Part shown: piece by piece, positions 33,302-42,671 of the stretch
Layout: each line of letters opens with the position of its first letter
Numbering within the stretch: the stretch's first letter is position 1
DNA from: Streptomyces omiyaensis
GTDB lineage: Bacteria; Actinomycetota; Actinomycetes; Streptomycetales; Streptomycetaceae
Length of the DNA stretch: 64,000 bases
Assembly: GCF_014650895.1 (NCBI RefSeq)
Contig: NZ_BMVV01000025.1
Span: 1-64,000, forward strand
Direction: 5' to 3'
Made by a program: the position numbers and the translations under genes
The notes under the pieces: model-generated
What the model was told of the DNA's origin: nothing
What the model saw: the letters and a program-made list of their open reading frames with translations, nothing else
Databases searched by the model: none

Positions 33302-33424
33302 GACCCCACCTCCACCTTCCAGGTTCCCCCAAGCATCCGGGGTGCACCCCACGGAAGCAGCCGTTCGACGGAACGGCGAAGCGCCCCGGCCGGGAGGTTC
33401 CGGGCGGGGCGCTTCACGTGTCGG

Positions 33425-33497
33425 TAGGCCGTGTGGGACTCGAACCCACAACCAATGGATTAAAAGTCCACTGCTCTGCCAATTGAGCTAACGGCCC
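33425..33497 (-). tRNA. tRNA-Lys (TTT)
   Basis: The 73-nt cloverleaf reads on the minus strand from GGGCCGTTAGCTCAATTGG, with anticodon loop CTTTTAA. The acceptor stem pairs fully with a G1-U72 wobble. CCA is not encoded. It lies between the lipid kinase gene and the first FG-GAP gene. Confidence 0.95.
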
Positions 33498-33600
33498 GTG
33501 TGCGAGCACTCCGTGCAGCATAGCCCGACGGGCCCGGGGAACCGATCGGGTATCGGATACCGCCGCGCCGCGCCCCGGGGCGGGGCGCGGCGACGGGGCG

Positions 33601-36600
33601 TCAGTGGAGGGTGCGGAAGGTGTTCCAGCCGCCGGTGCCGACGAGCTCGCGCGGACCGAAGCGGTTCCCGGTGCGACCGAGGCCGTGGCTGTAGTAGGCG
33701 TACAGGCGACCGGCGGCGTCGCGGGCGACGAGGTCGGCGTCGCCGTCGGCGTCGAGGTCGCCGACGGTCTGCACGGCGGTGTAGACCTGCCAGCCGCCGC
33801 CGACCTTCGCGCGCGGGGTGACGCCGCCGGTGGCGGTGCCGAAGTAGGACCAGAGCGTGCCGGAGCCGTCGACGGCGAGGAGGTCGCCGCGGCCGTCGCC
33901 GTCGAGGTCACCGGCGCCGGTGATCCGCTGGTACAGCTTCCAGTTGACGCCGATCCGGAGCCGGGCCTTCAGTCCGCGGTCGGCGGTGCCTGCGTAGAAG
34001 TACATGTCGCCGGTGGTGGTCTGGCGCGCGACGAGGTCGGCGTACCCGTCGCCGTTGACGTCGCCGGGTGAGGTCAGCACGTCGTACTGGCCCCAGCCGG
34101 AGCCGATCGAGGCGTACGGGGACGAGGCCGTGACGACCTTTCCGCAGCCCTGCCGGTAGGCCCGCAGCTCGTTCCCGACGCGGCCGAGGACATCGGCGCA
34201 GCCGTCCGCGTCCACGTCGCCGAAGGGCACCAGGAGGGTGCCGGCGGGGAAGGCGCGGCCGGTGGCCGTCATCCGTCCCGAGAGCCGTCCCTCGCCGTTG
34301 CCCCGGTACATCGAGACGGCGCCGGCCGTGTCCAGGGCGAGGAGTTCGCCCTCGCCGTCGTCGCCGGCGAGGTCGCGGAAGGCGGGCCTGCCGCCGGAGA
34401 CCTGGAGGTGGCCGAAGGTGCTCAGGTCGCGGCCCCGGCCGTCGGCGGTGGGGGCGAACAGCTCCCAGACGTACGGCCCGTTGGTCACGGGCCGTCCGGC
34501 GTCGTCCCTCCCGTTCCAGGTCACGTCGGTCCGGCCGCGCGTCTCGCCGGCCCGGAAGGTGCGCACGGCCTTCCCGCTGCGGGCGTCCCGAATGGTCAGC
34601 TCGTGGGCCGCGGCGGGCTTGGAGAGCGTCCAGGACGCCTTCCAGGTGCCGGGGATGCGCAGGCCGCCCGGGAAGGACCGGGAGGCCGCGGTCAGGTCGG
34701 AGGCGGGCACGTCGGTCCACACGACGTGCACCCGCTGGTCGGCGCCCCGGTAGGCGACGGCGCCGCCGAAGCGGTCGACGGTCCAGGTGGTGCGGCGCTC
34801 GCCGGGGACCGGCTCGGCCCGGGTCAGCGCGAAGGGCGTGCCGGCGGTGCCGGTGGAGAAGGGGGTGACCCGCAGGTACGAGCCGCTGTCGCGGTCCACG
34901 AAGTAGCCGTCGCCGAGGAGTCCGCCCCGGCGGTCGCCGCGGGGCAGGGCGACCCGGACGGGCGCGGCGGGGTTGCTCAGGTCGAGGACGCCCTGCTTCT
35001 CGTACCGCGCGCAGGCCCAGTAGAGCCAGCGGCCGGCGGCCTGGAGTTCGGTGAGGGGGCAGCCGGCGCCGGTGGCGACCGTGCCGAGGACCTTCCCGGT
35101 GGCGAGGTCCTCGCGGACGACGGCTCCCGCGGTGCCCGTGCCGGTGAAGAGGGTGTCGCCCCACAGGGCCGCGGCGGTCCGCGTCCGGCGGGAGACGGTC
35201 TGCCGCGCGTCCAGGTCGAGGACGAGGGTCTCGCCGCCCGCGGCGAGTTCACCGGCCCCGGCCTCGCCGGTCTGGAAGACCGTCCACCGGCCGAAGGCGT
35301 CGGCGATCCGCCCGCTCTGGTCGACCGTCACCCGGCTGGTCTGCCCGTCGGCCCTGCGGGAGACGACGGCGCGGGGGGTGTAGGGGAGCTTCGGGAAGGA
35401 GACCGTCCGGCCGTCGGCGGCGTCGAGGAGCGGCGTCCCGTTCCACTCCGCGCCCGCCTCGGCGCCGGACCAGACGGACGCGGACTGGCCCGTGTGGAGC
35501 GGGCCGACGGGGAGCGAGCGGCGGTAGAAGCCGGGGCCCCGGGGGCCGTCGTGCTCCAGGGTGGTGAGCCGGCCCATGCCGAGGGCCAGGGAATCGACCT
35601 CGGCGGGCAGCGGCTCCACCGCGCGCAGCTTCTCCAGGGCGGGGACCCCGCCCTTGCCGGGGACGACCTTGAGGAGGGCCCAGTCGGTGGCGGAGGTGCC
35701 GCCGGTGACGGCGGCCGCGCCGGAGCCGTCGCCGAGCTGGTTGATCCGCGCCTCGGCACCGGCGAGCAGCGTCCGCGCCTCGCCGGCCGGACTCACCGCG
35801 ACCAGGCGGCGGGTGAGCGCCTCGCCGGCCGTCCGCGGCTCGGCCGTGGTCAGGAGCCAGTCGCCGACCAGCCCGATCCGGGTGGCGCTCAGCCCCTCGG
35901 GCAGCGGGTAGCTCGTCGCGTCGGCGGTGAGGCCGGTCCGGCTGCGGACGTGGACGGTCCGGCCGGGGTCGACCCACGCGATCCGCTCGGCGGTGACGGC
36001 GACGCCCGCGACGAGCATCCCGTCGGCGGCGGTCGCCGCCTCCAGCACCTGCATCCGCCCGGTCGCGAGGTCGACGAGCCCGAGCGAGGAGTCGCCGGAC
36101 GGGTACGAGGACGGGCCCTTCCGCCCGAAGCGGAGCACCGCGAGTCCCTCGGTGCCGCCCACCAGGCGCGCCGTGTGCTGCTCGGCGTCGGCGGGCCAGC
36201 CGGTGACCGGGGTCGACGCCCCGTCCGGGTCCGCGGCGCTCCGCAGGAAGTAGCCCTCGGTGGAGCCGTACGAGCTGCCCGCCGCGTACTGCTGGAAGAG
36301 CAGCCGGTCGCCGGTCAGGCCCCGGTAGCCGGTGTCCGGCGGCACGGTCAGGGGGGTGTGCGCGCCGCTCTCGAGGTCGAGGACGAAGGGGGCGCCGGGG
36401 CCGCTCTCCCCGGAGACGTACCGGCCGCCGGTGCCGGTCTCCCCGAAGGCGTCGTTCCCGCTGCCGTGCCCCAGGGCCCGGCTCTCCCCGGTCGCGAAGT
36501 CCGTCCACTCCAGCGGGTCCCCGCTGTGCGGGTCGGAGTCCTCGGCCCGGTGGGCGTACCCGCCCGACCCCACGGCGACGACCGTCTCCCCGCGGGGCGC

Positions 36601-36762
36601 GGTGCGCGGATGGGGCGCGACGTCGACCTGGTCGATGCCCACGACCGGTGCCCCCGGCGAGGCGGCCGCCCCGGGGACGGGGCCCGCGCCGGTCGCCGCC
36701 AGGACGACGGCGAGCAGCACGGCACGGGCGCGCGAGCGGCGCACGGGAGCGGTACGGGACAA
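33601..36762 (-). CDS. Large secreted FG-GAP/VCBS repeat protein, paralogue A
   Basis: The protein has 1053 residues. It opens with SRTAPVRRSRARAVLLAVVL and an Ala-rich signal peptide ending around GAAAS. A large beta-propeller-like N-terminal half follows. A FlgD-type Ig domain (RSGKAVRTFRAGETRGRTDV, then TWNGRDDAGRPV) is at about residues 760-830. The C-terminal part has several FG-GAP/VCBS calcium-loop repeats (GDVNGDGYADLVAR, GDLDGDGRGDLLAV, GDLDADGDADLVAR). The TTG at 36762 is chosen because GGGGAGG lies 7 bp upstream, exactly as in the paralogue. Function unknown; surface binding or adhesion is inferred. The next gene upstream on this strand is paralogue B, with an ECF-like promoter between. 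Confidence 0.85.
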   Translation of the reverse strand: MSRTAPVRRSRARAVLLAVVLAATGAGPVPGAAASPGAPVVGIDQVDVAPHPRTAPRGETVVAVGSGGYAHRAEDSDPHSGDPLEWTDFATGESRALGHGSGNDAFGETGTGGRYVSGESGPGAPFVLDLESGAHTPLTVPPDTGYRGLTGDRLLFQQYAAGSSYGSTEGYFLRSAADPDGASTPVTGWPADAEQHTARLVGGTEGLAVLRFGRKGPSSYPSGDSSLGLVDLATGRMQVLEAATAADGMLVAGVAVTAERIAWVDPGRTVHVRSRTGLTADATSYPLPEGLSATRIGLVGDWLLTTAEPRTAGEALTRRLVAVSPAGEARTLLAGAEARINQLGDGSGAAAVTGGTSATDWALLKVVPGKGGVPALEKLRAVEPLPAEVDSLALGMGRLTTLEHDGPRGPGFYRRSLPVGPLHTGQSASVWSGAEAGAEWNGTPLLDAADGRTVSFPKLPYTPRAVVSRRADGQTSRVTVDQSGRIADAFGRWTVFQTGEAGAGELAAGGETLVLDLDARQTVSRRTRTAAALWGDTLFTGTGTAGAVVREDLATGKVLGTVATGAGCPLTELQAAGRWLYWACARYEKQGVLDLSNPAAPVRVALPRGDRRGGLLGDGYFVDRDSGSYLRVTPFSTGTAGTPFALTRAEPVPGERRTTWTVDRFGGAVAYRGADQRVHVVWTDVPASDLTAASRSFPGGLRIPGTWKASWTLSKPAAAHELTIRDARSGKAVRTFRAGETRGRTDVTWNGRDDAGRPVTNGPYVWELFAPTADGRGRDLSTFGHLQVSGGRPAFRDLAGDDGEGELLALDTAGAVSMYRGNGEGRLSGRMTATGRAFPAGTLLVPFGDVDADGCADVLGRVGNELRAYRQGCGKVVTASSPYASIGSGWGQYDVLTSPGDVNGDGYADLVARQTTTGDMYFYAGTADRGLKARLRIGVNWKLYQRITGAGDLDGDGRGDLLAVDGSGTLWSYFGTATGGVTPRAKVGGGWQVYTAVQTVGDLDADGDADLVARDAAGRLYAYYSHGLGRTGNRFGPRELVGTGGWNTFRTLH

Positions 36763-36835
36763 GAGGGCGCCTCCCCTGGGACGGTCCACGCGTGGCGGAT
36801 GGCCGGACACGTGAGCTTCCCACGCGTCCCTGTAC

Positions 36836-36863
36836 GAGACCGGCCCGCCCCCGTGATGGTTGT
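36836..36863 (-). promoter_or_regulatory. ECF-like promoter of FG-GAP paralogue A
   Basis: On the minus strand ACAACC (36863-36858) and GTCTC (36840-36836, followed by GTAC) are 17 bp apart. The same motifs with the same spacing precede paralogue B. The AACC/GTCT form is typical of ECF sigma factor promoters such as those of the SigE class. Which sigma factor uses it is not known. Confidence 0.65.
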
Positions 36864-36879
36864 ACGGGGACGGGCCGGT
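36839..36879 (-). terminator. Terminator of paralogue B overlapping the promoter of paralogue A
   Basis: A 16-bp stem with one mismatch (36839-36854 with 36864-36879) and a 9-nt loop follows the stop of paralogue B by position but precedes paralogue A on the minus strand. The loop contains exactly the ACAACC -35 element and the base of the stem contains the -10 GTC. As a terminator it would act on read-through in either direction. The overlap means promoter and hairpin may compete. Confidence 0.55.
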
Positions 36880-36904
36880 TCCTCTCACACCGCGGGCGGG
36901 CGCC

Positions 36905-39900
36905 TCAGGACAGGGTCCTGTACATCTGCCAGCCGCCGCCGATCCGGGCGCGGGCCTTGAAGGCTCCGGTGCCGGTGCCGTCGTACCGCCACAGCACGCC
37001 GGCGGTGTCGCGGGCGACGAGGTCGGCCTTGCGGTCGCCGGTGAGGTCGCCGACGCCGACGAGGGCGTTGTACGCCTGCCAGCCGCCGCCGATCCGCACC
37101 CGGCCGCCGAAGGTGCCCCGGCCGGTGCCGTCGTACCGCCACAGCACGCCGGCGGTGTCGCGGGCGAGCAGGTCGGCGTGCTTGTCGCCGGTGAGGTCGC
37201 CGGCGCCGGCGATCCGGTCGAAGATCTGCCAGCCGGCCCCGATCCGCGTGCGGGTCTTGAAGGCGCCGGTGCCGTTGTCGGCGTAGAGCCACAGTTCGCC
37301 GGCGGGGGTGCGGGCGAGCAGGTCCGCGCGCCCGTCACCGGTCAGGTCGCCGGGGGCCGTCAGCGCGTTGTAGATCTGCCAGCCGCCGCCGATCGCCCGG
37401 CGCGGGCCGCCGGGCGCGAACGCCGTCCTGCCGCACGTGCCGTCGTGCCGGGTCAGCGTGCCGGCGGAGTCGCGCACGAGCAGGTCGGCGCAGCCGTCGC
37501 CGGAGAGGTCGCCGAAGGGCACGACGACCGAGGAGGCGGGCCAGCCGGACGCGGAGGCGCCGGTGCCGATCCCGCCGGTGCCCGTGCCGGTCCGCACGGC
37601 CAGCACCCCGCCGGGGGTGAGGCCGAGCAGGTCGCCCTTGCCGTCGCCGCTGAGGTCCCGCCAGGCGGGCTGCGGCGCGGGGGCGCCGCCGGTCACGGTG
37701 AGGGAGCCGGTCAGCGCGAGGTCCGCGCCGACGCCGTCGGCGGGCCGGGCGGTGAGCGTCCAGGTGTACGCGCCGTTCCGGGCGGCCTGGCCGGAAGCGT
37801 TCTTCCCGGTCCAGGCGGCGTCGATCCGGCCGCGCGCCTCGGTGCCCGACACGGTGTGCGCGACCGTCCCGGTGGCGTTCTCCTTCACCGTGAGCTTCCA
37901 GGCGCCGGTGGGCTTGGAGGTCCACCAGCGGCCGGTCCAGCCGGCCCCGGTGACGGACGGGTTCAGCGCGGCGCCGGTGACGGCGGAGTCGATGACGGTG
38001 ACGGGCGGCGCGGCGACACCGGTGGTGACGATGCGGACCCGCTGGTCGGTGCCGGCGTAGGCGACGTGCCCGCCGAAGCGGTCGACGGTCCAGTCCGCGC
38101 CGATGTCGGCGGCGGGGGCGAGGATGCGGGTCGGGACGGTGGACCCGGTGGCGGGGAGTCCGGCGGACAGGTCGTGGAGCCTGAGCCCGGCCGTCGGGTC
38201 CCGCTCCACGAGGTAGCCGTCGCCCAGCCGCATGGTGCGGAGGTTGCGGCCGGACAGGGCCATGGTCCGGCCGGTCTGCCGGTCGTGGACGCCCGAGCCC
38301 TTCGCGGGACCCCACTCGCTGTCCTCGCAGGACCAGTACACCCAGCGTCCGGCGGCCTGGAGCTCGGTCGGCAGGCAGCGGTTCGGCGTGGTGAAGGAGG
38401 CTCCGGCGGCCCCGGTCGCCAGTGACTTCGAGGTGATCTTCGGGCTGTCCTCGGCGACGCTCCACAGGGTGGAGCCCCACAGCGCGGCGAGCCGGTCGGT
38501 GCGGCGTTCGAGCACGACGCCGTCGCTCGGGCGCCGGAACTCGACCACAGAGGGCTCCTCGCGGCCGACCCCGCTGACGACCAGGCCGAAACGGCCGGAG
38601 AGGTCGGTCAGTTCGGGGCTGCTCAGGCCGGTGTCGACCCGCGGCCCCCACCCCGTCGTGCCGTTCTCCAGGAGCATCATCTCGTCGTTGTAGACGGCCT
38701 GGGTACGCGCGTGGTGGCCGTCCCCGCTCGCCAGGAGCGGGGCGCATCGCGTCACGGTGTCCGGGGCGCAGGAGGCGCGGCCGCCCATCAGCCCGTCCAC
38801 GGTCGAGCGGACCGGCTGCGGCTGTCCGGAGGCGGTCAGCCAGGTGCTGCGGTAGACGCCGTAGTAGTCGCCCGGCTGGTAGTAGGTGCTGTTCTCGGCC
38901 CGGGTGAGGATGCCGCTGCCGAGGGAGAGGCCCCAGATCTGGGCGGGCATGGGCTCGATCGCGGCGAGGCGACCGGTCGTGACGCCGCCGGAGGCGGGGG
39001 CGATCCGGTGCACGGCCCAGTCGATGTCGCCGCGCGGCTCGGCGGTCTTCGCCCCGGCGATCAGGACGGTCCCGCCGGGGGCAGGGACGACCTGCTCGTC
39101 GGCCAGTTGCAGCACGGGGGACCTCGGGCCCGTCTCGTCCTCCGCCGGGAGGATCCAGAGGCCCGAGCCCCGGTACTCGTTGTTGCCGGGGTTCTGCCGC
39201 TCGACGGCGAGGACGGTCGTGCCCACGGCGGCGAAGGTCGCGTCGTACGAGACGGAGCCGGCCTCCACCGTGCGCAGCACGGTCCCCGGCGCGGCGCGGT
39301 CGAGGACGTCGATCTTGCCCCGGCCGGTACGCAGCCGCAGGATCGTTCCGGCGCCGAGCCGGAAGCCGTTCACCTCGTACGGGTCGCCCTCGGGCTCCGG
39401 GAGCGGCGCGGCCACCCCGTCCGCGAGATCCACCAGCGCCCAGCTCCCCCACCCTTCGCCGGCGTCCTCGTACCTGAGGACGAGCGAGCGGGCGTCGCCG
39501 GCCTCCACGCCGCCGAACCCGGCGCCCTCGGGGAGGCCGGTGACCGGCGTGTCCGTGGTCTTCCCGGCCTCGGAGCGCAGCAGGTGGTAGCCGGTGGGGG
39601 CGCTCGCCTCGCCGGTGCGGGTCAGCACCGTGTCGCCGAAGGTGCCCACGTACGCCTGGCCCTCGGGGATCGCGAGGTCCGCGAAGACCGCCCCCGCGCC
39701 CTTCTGGAGGGTCACGTGCGGTGCGGGGGAGGCGGAGTACACGGCGACCGTGTCGGAGCCCTGGCCCCAGTACCCGCCGCCCCCGATGGGCAGGTTCTGG
39801 TACCAGTCCCAGTAGCCGTTCTCGTAGTCGTAGCGCGGCGCCTCGGGCAGCGGGACGGCGAGCGGGGTCGCCTTGCCGGTGGCGTAGTCGATCCACTGGA

Positions 39901-40132
39901 CGCGGGTGTCGCCCTCCTGCGCCAGCAGGTAGCCGGTCTCGCCGGCGTTGAGTATCGAGGTGGCGCGCGGCGAGAAGCGCGGCGCGGCGGGCAGCACCGT
40001 GGTCTGCGGCGCCGTCTCGGCGGCCGCGGGCGGCGCCGCGATCCCGGCGGACGTGGCCGCCGTGATCGTCGCGAGCGCCAGGACGAGGGCGGCGCGGGCG
40101 CGGGTGCTGCGCGCGGGTGCGGTACGTGACAA
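36905..40132 (-). CDS. Large secreted FG-GAP/VCBS repeat protein, paralogue B
   Basis: The 1075-residue protein is clearly a paralogue of the protein at 33601. It starts LSRTAPARSTRARAALVLAL with a signal peptide ending near PPAAAE. The N-terminal half is again propeller-like. The FlgD-like Ig domain reads HTVSGTEARGRIDAAWTGKN. At the C terminus four or five FG-GAP repeats are more regular than in A (GDLTGDGRADLLAR, GDLTGDKHADLLARDTAGVL, GDLTGDRKADLVARDTAGVL). The TTG start follows GGGAGGGG. Secretion and calcium binding are inferred from motifs; no catalytic site is recognised. The strongly conserved start, ribosome site and promoter show a recent duplication of the whole unit. Confidence 0.85.
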   Translation of the reverse strand: MSRTAPARSTRARAALVLALATITAATSAGIAAPPAAAETAPQTTVLPAAPRFSPRATSILNAGETGYLLAQEGDTRVQWIDYATGKATPLAVPLPEAPRYDYENGYWDWYQNLPIGGGGYWGQGSDTVAVYSASPAPHVTLQKGAGAVFADLAIPEGQAYVGTFGDTVLTRTGEASAPTGYHLLRSEAGKTTDTPVTGLPEGAGFGGVEAGDARSLVLRYEDAGEGWGSWALVDLADGVAAPLPEPEGDPYEVNGFRLGAGTILRLRTGRGKIDVLDRAAPGTVLRTVEAGSVSYDATFAAVGTTVLAVERQNPGNNEYRGSGLWILPAEDETGPRSPVLQLADEQVVPAPGGTVLIAGAKTAEPRGDIDWAVHRIAPASGGVTTGRLAAIEPMPAQIWGLSLGSGILTRAENSTYYQPGDYYGVYRSTWLTASGQPQPVRSTVDGLMGGRASCAPDTVTRCAPLLASGDGHHARTQAVYNDEMMLLENGTTGWGPRVDTGLSSPELTDLSGRFGLVVSGVGREEPSVVEFRRPSDGVVLERRTDRLAALWGSTLWSVAEDSPKITSKSLATGAAGASFTTPNRCLPTELQAAGRWVYWSCEDSEWGPAKGSGVHDRQTGRTMALSGRNLRTMRLGDGYLVERDPTAGLRLHDLSAGLPATGSTVPTRILAPAADIGADWTVDRFGGHVAYAGTDQRVRIVTTGVAAPPVTVIDSAVTGAALNPSVTGAGWTGRWWTSKPTGAWKLTVKENATGTVAHTVSGTEARGRIDAAWTGKNASGQAARNGAYTWTLTARPADGVGADLALTGSLTVTGGAPAPQPAWRDLSGDGKGDLLGLTPGGVLAVRTGTGTGGIGTGASASGWPASSVVVPFGDLSGDGCADLLVRDSAGTLTRHDGTCGRTAFAPGGPRRAIGGGWQIYNALTAPGDLTGDGRADLLARTPAGELWLYADNGTGAFKTRTRIGAGWQIFDRIAGAGDLTGDKHADLLARDTAGVLWRYDGTGRGTFGGRVRIGGGWQAYNALVGVGDLTGDRKADLVARDTAGVLWRYDGTGTGAFKARARIGGGWQMYRTLS

Positions 40133-40200
40133 GTGGGGCCCCTCCCGGGGTGGTCCGTCGGTACGGCGGTGCGGGGCGCGCGTCGCGCGCGTCCGCGTAC

Positions 40201-40228
40201 GAGACCGATGAGGGGGCCCGGGGGTTGT
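40201..40228 (-). promoter_or_regulatory. ECF-like promoter of FG-GAP paralogue B
   Basis: On the minus strand ACAACC (40228-40223) and GTCTC (40205-40201, followed by GTAC) are 17 bp apart, identical in sequence and spacing to the promoter of paralogue A. The bases between are not conserved, which supports selection on the two boxes. The start codon is about 70 bp downstream in both cases. Confidence 0.7.
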
Positions 40229-40240
40229 ACGCCGGACACG

Positions 40241-40277
40241 ACGAACCCCCGTGACAGCGGATGTCACGGGGGTTCGT
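40241..40277 (-). terminator. Terminator of the DEAD-box helicase gene
   Basis: A 16-bp perfect stem (ACGAACCCCCGTGACA at 40241-40256, pairing with 40262-40277) with a 5-nt loop lies 22 bp after the helicase stop, just upstream of the -35 box of paralogue B. It insulates the two transcripts. Confidence 0.85.
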
Positions 40278-40298
40278 GGTGCGTCAGGTCACACCGGC

Positions 40299-42611
40299 TC
40301 AGCCGTTGCGCTTCCAGCGGGGCTTGTCGTCGCGGCGGGCGCCACCGAAGGAGGAGCCGGACGGACGGTGGTCGTCGCGGCGGAAGCCGCCGCCCGAGGG
40401 GCGGTCGTCGCGGCGGAAGCCGCCGCCGGAGGGACGGTCGTCACGACGGTCGCGGTTGAACGGACGGTCGTTGTCCCGGCGGAAGCCGCCCGACGGACGG
40501 TCGTCGCGGCGGAAGCCGCCGGACGGACGGTCGTTGTCGCGGCGGAAGCCACCGCCGGAGGGACGGTCGTCACGGTCGCGGAAGCCACCGGACGGACGGT
40601 CGTTGTCCCGGCGGAAACCACCGGACGGACGGTCGTCACGGCGGAAGCCGCCACGGTCGCCGCCGCGGTCGTCACGGTCGCGGAAACCACCGGAGGGGCG
40701 GTCGTTGTCCCGGCGGAAACCACCGGACGGACGGTCGTCACGGTCGCGGAAACCACCGGACGGACGGTCGTTGTCCCGACGGAAACCGCCCGACGGACGG
40801 TCGTCACGGTCGCGGAAACCACCGGACGGACGGTCGTTGTCCCGGCGGAAACCACCGGACGGACGGTCGTCGCGGCGGAAGCCGCCGGACGGACGGTCGT
40901 TGTCGCGGCGGAAGCCGCCACGGTCGCCACCGCGGTCGCCGCCGCGGAAGCCGCCGCGGTCGTCGCGGTCGCGGTTGAAGCCACCGCGGTCGCGGCGCTC
41001 GTAGTTGCCCCGCTCGTCGCGGGCCGGGCGCTCCTCGCGGCGCTGCTCCTCGCGGGCGGCGCGCTCGGCCTCGGCGGCGGCCGCGGCGACCTCGGCCTCG
41101 GCGGCCTCGGTGACCTCGGCGACGGCCGACTCCGGGTCCTCGCCGCGCTCGCGGGCGGCCTGGGCGACGAGGCGGTCGGCCTCCTCGCGGAGCTCGACGG
41201 CACGGCGCTGGAGGCGCTCCAGCTGACGGGTCAGGTCGACGACCTCGCGCTCGGCCTGCTTGGCCGAGTTGTTCGCCGAGTCGGCCTGGACCTCGGTCAG
41301 CGAACGGGCGCCGGTGATCTCGGCGACCTCGGGGTCGAAGGCGCCGGCGCCGCCGACGATGTGGCGCGAGGCGTCGACGCCCGCGTCCTCCATGAGGCGG
41401 AAGATCTGGCGGCGCTGGTGCGGCAGGGCCAGGGAGACCACGACGCCGGAGCGGCCGGCACGGGCGGTGCGGCCCGAGCGGTGCAGGTAGTCCTTGTGGT
41501 CGCCGGCCGGGTCCACGTTGAGGACCAGGTCGATGCCGTCGACGTGGATGCCGCGGGCGGCGACGTCGGTGGCGACGAGGACGTTGACGTAACCGTCCTT
41601 GAAGTCGGCGAGCGTGCGGGTACGGGCGCCCTGGGTCATGCCGCCGTGCAGCGCGTCGGCCTTCACGCCGGACTCGCGCAGCTGCTCGGCCACGCGGTCG
41701 GCACCGAGCTGGGTGCGGACGAAGATGATCGTGCGGCCCTTGCGGGCGGCGATCGCGGCGGTGACCGGGGCCTTGTCCTTCGGCTTCACGACGAGGACGT
41801 GGTGGGTCATGGTGGTGACGGCGCCGGCGGACGGGTCGACCTCGTGGGTGACCGGGTTCACCAGGTAGCGCTTGACCAGGCTGTCGATCTCGTTCTCCAG
41901 CGTGGCGGAGAAGAGGAGGCGCTGGCCGCCGGCCGGGACCTGGTCGAGGAGCTCGGTGACCTCGGGCAGGAAGCCCAGGTCGGCCATCTGGTCGGCCTCG
42001 TCGAGGACGGCGACCTGGACCTGCTCCAGGGAGCAGGCGCCGCGGTTGATGATGTCGCGCAGACGGCCCGGGGTGGCGACGAGGATGTCGACGCCGCGCT
42101 CCAGGGCGTAGATCTGGTTGCCCATCGACGTACCGCCGCAGACGACCTTCATCCGGAGGCCGAGCACGTCGCCGTAGGGCTGGAGGGCGTCCGCGACCTG
42201 CATCGCGAGCTCACGGGTCGGGGTGAGGATGACGCCGCGGGGCTTCTTCTTCTCGGTGTCGCCGCCGGCCAGGGTGGCGAGCAGCGGGAGGCCGAAGGAG
42301 AGGGTCTTGCCGGAGCCGGTGCGGCCGCGGCCCAGGATGTCCTTGCCGGCCAGGGCGTCCGGGATGGTCGCGGCCTGGATCGGGAAGGGGGTGGTCACGC
42401 CGTTCTGCGCGAGCTTGCGGACGACGCCCTCGGGCAGACCCAGGTCACCGAAGGTGATCTCGGGGGTCGCGTCGGCGTCGTCGGCCTCGTCGGCCGGGTC
42501 GGCGGCCTCGACGGCCTCGTCGGTGATCTCTGCGTCGTCAGCCAGCTCGACGATCTCGGTGATCTCGTCGTTCTCGGGCATGACGGCGTGGTCAGAACTG
42601 GAAATGGACAT
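40299..42611 (-). CDS. DEAD-box RNA helicase with long RDDRPSGG repeat tail
   Basis: This 770-residue RNA helicase opens with an acidic N terminus (residues 10-50), then the Q motif (FPIQAATIPD), motif I (GRTGSGKT), DEAD (VLDEADQM), SAT, and motif VI (HRSGRTARAG). The C-terminal third is basic and disordered, with about 14 copies of DRPSGG-type repeats ending in PRWKRNG. The family unwinds structured RNA in ribosome assembly, cold response and RNA decay, and such RGG-like tails bind RNA and can drive condensate formation. Start ATG at 42611 (MSISSSDHAVM). A long leader with a short hairpin (42672-42689) precedes it. A terminator follows it. Confidence 0.93.
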   Translation of the reverse strand: MSISSSDHAVMPENDEITEIVELADDAEITDEAVEAADPADEADDADATPEITFGDLGLPEGVVRKLAQNGVTTPFPIQAATIPDALAGKDILGRGRTGSGKTLSFGLPLLATLAGGDTEKKKPRGVILTPTRELAMQVADALQPYGDVLGLRMKVVCGGTSMGNQIYALERGVDILVATPGRLRDIINRGACSLEQVQVAVLDEADQMADLGFLPEVTELLDQVPAGGQRLLFSATLENEIDSLVKRYLVNPVTHEVDPSAGAVTTMTHHVLVVKPKDKAPVTAAIAARKGRTIIFVRTQLGADRVAEQLRESGVKADALHGGMTQGARTRTLADFKDGYVNVLVATDVAARGIHVDGIDLVLNVDPAGDHKDYLHRSGRTARAGRSGVVVSLALPHQRRQIFRLMEDAGVDASRHIVGGAGAFDPEVAEITGARSLTEVQADSANNSAKQAEREVVDLTRQLERLQRRAVELREEADRLVAQAARERGEDPESAVAEVTEAAEAEVAAAAAEAERAAREEQRREERPARDERGNYERRDRGGFNRDRDDRGGFRGGDRGGDRGGFRRDNDRPSGGFRRDDRPSGGFRRDNDRPSGGFRDRDDRPSGGFRRDNDRPSGGFRDRDDRPSGGFRRDNDRPSGGFRDRDDRGGDRGGFRRDDRPSGGFRRDNDRPSGGFRDRDDRPSGGGFRRDNDRPSGGFRRDDRPSGGFRRDNDRPFNRDRRDDRPSGGGFRRDDRPSGGGFRRDDHRPSGSSFGGARRDDKPRWKRNG
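40370..40990. repeat. Coding tandem repeats of the helicase tail
   Basis: The modules RRDNDRPSGGF and RDRDDRPSGGF (33 bp each) alternate as a 66-bp higher-order unit for about three periods, flanked by shorter RRDDRPSGG units. Nucleotide identity between copies is very high, so the array is prone to slippage and probably varies in length between strains. Confidence 0.8.
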
Positions 42612-42671
42612 GCGAAATGCGAAACCTTCCGGAGTCTCGGCACGCGCCCGTCAACTCCGTGTTTCGCACAA

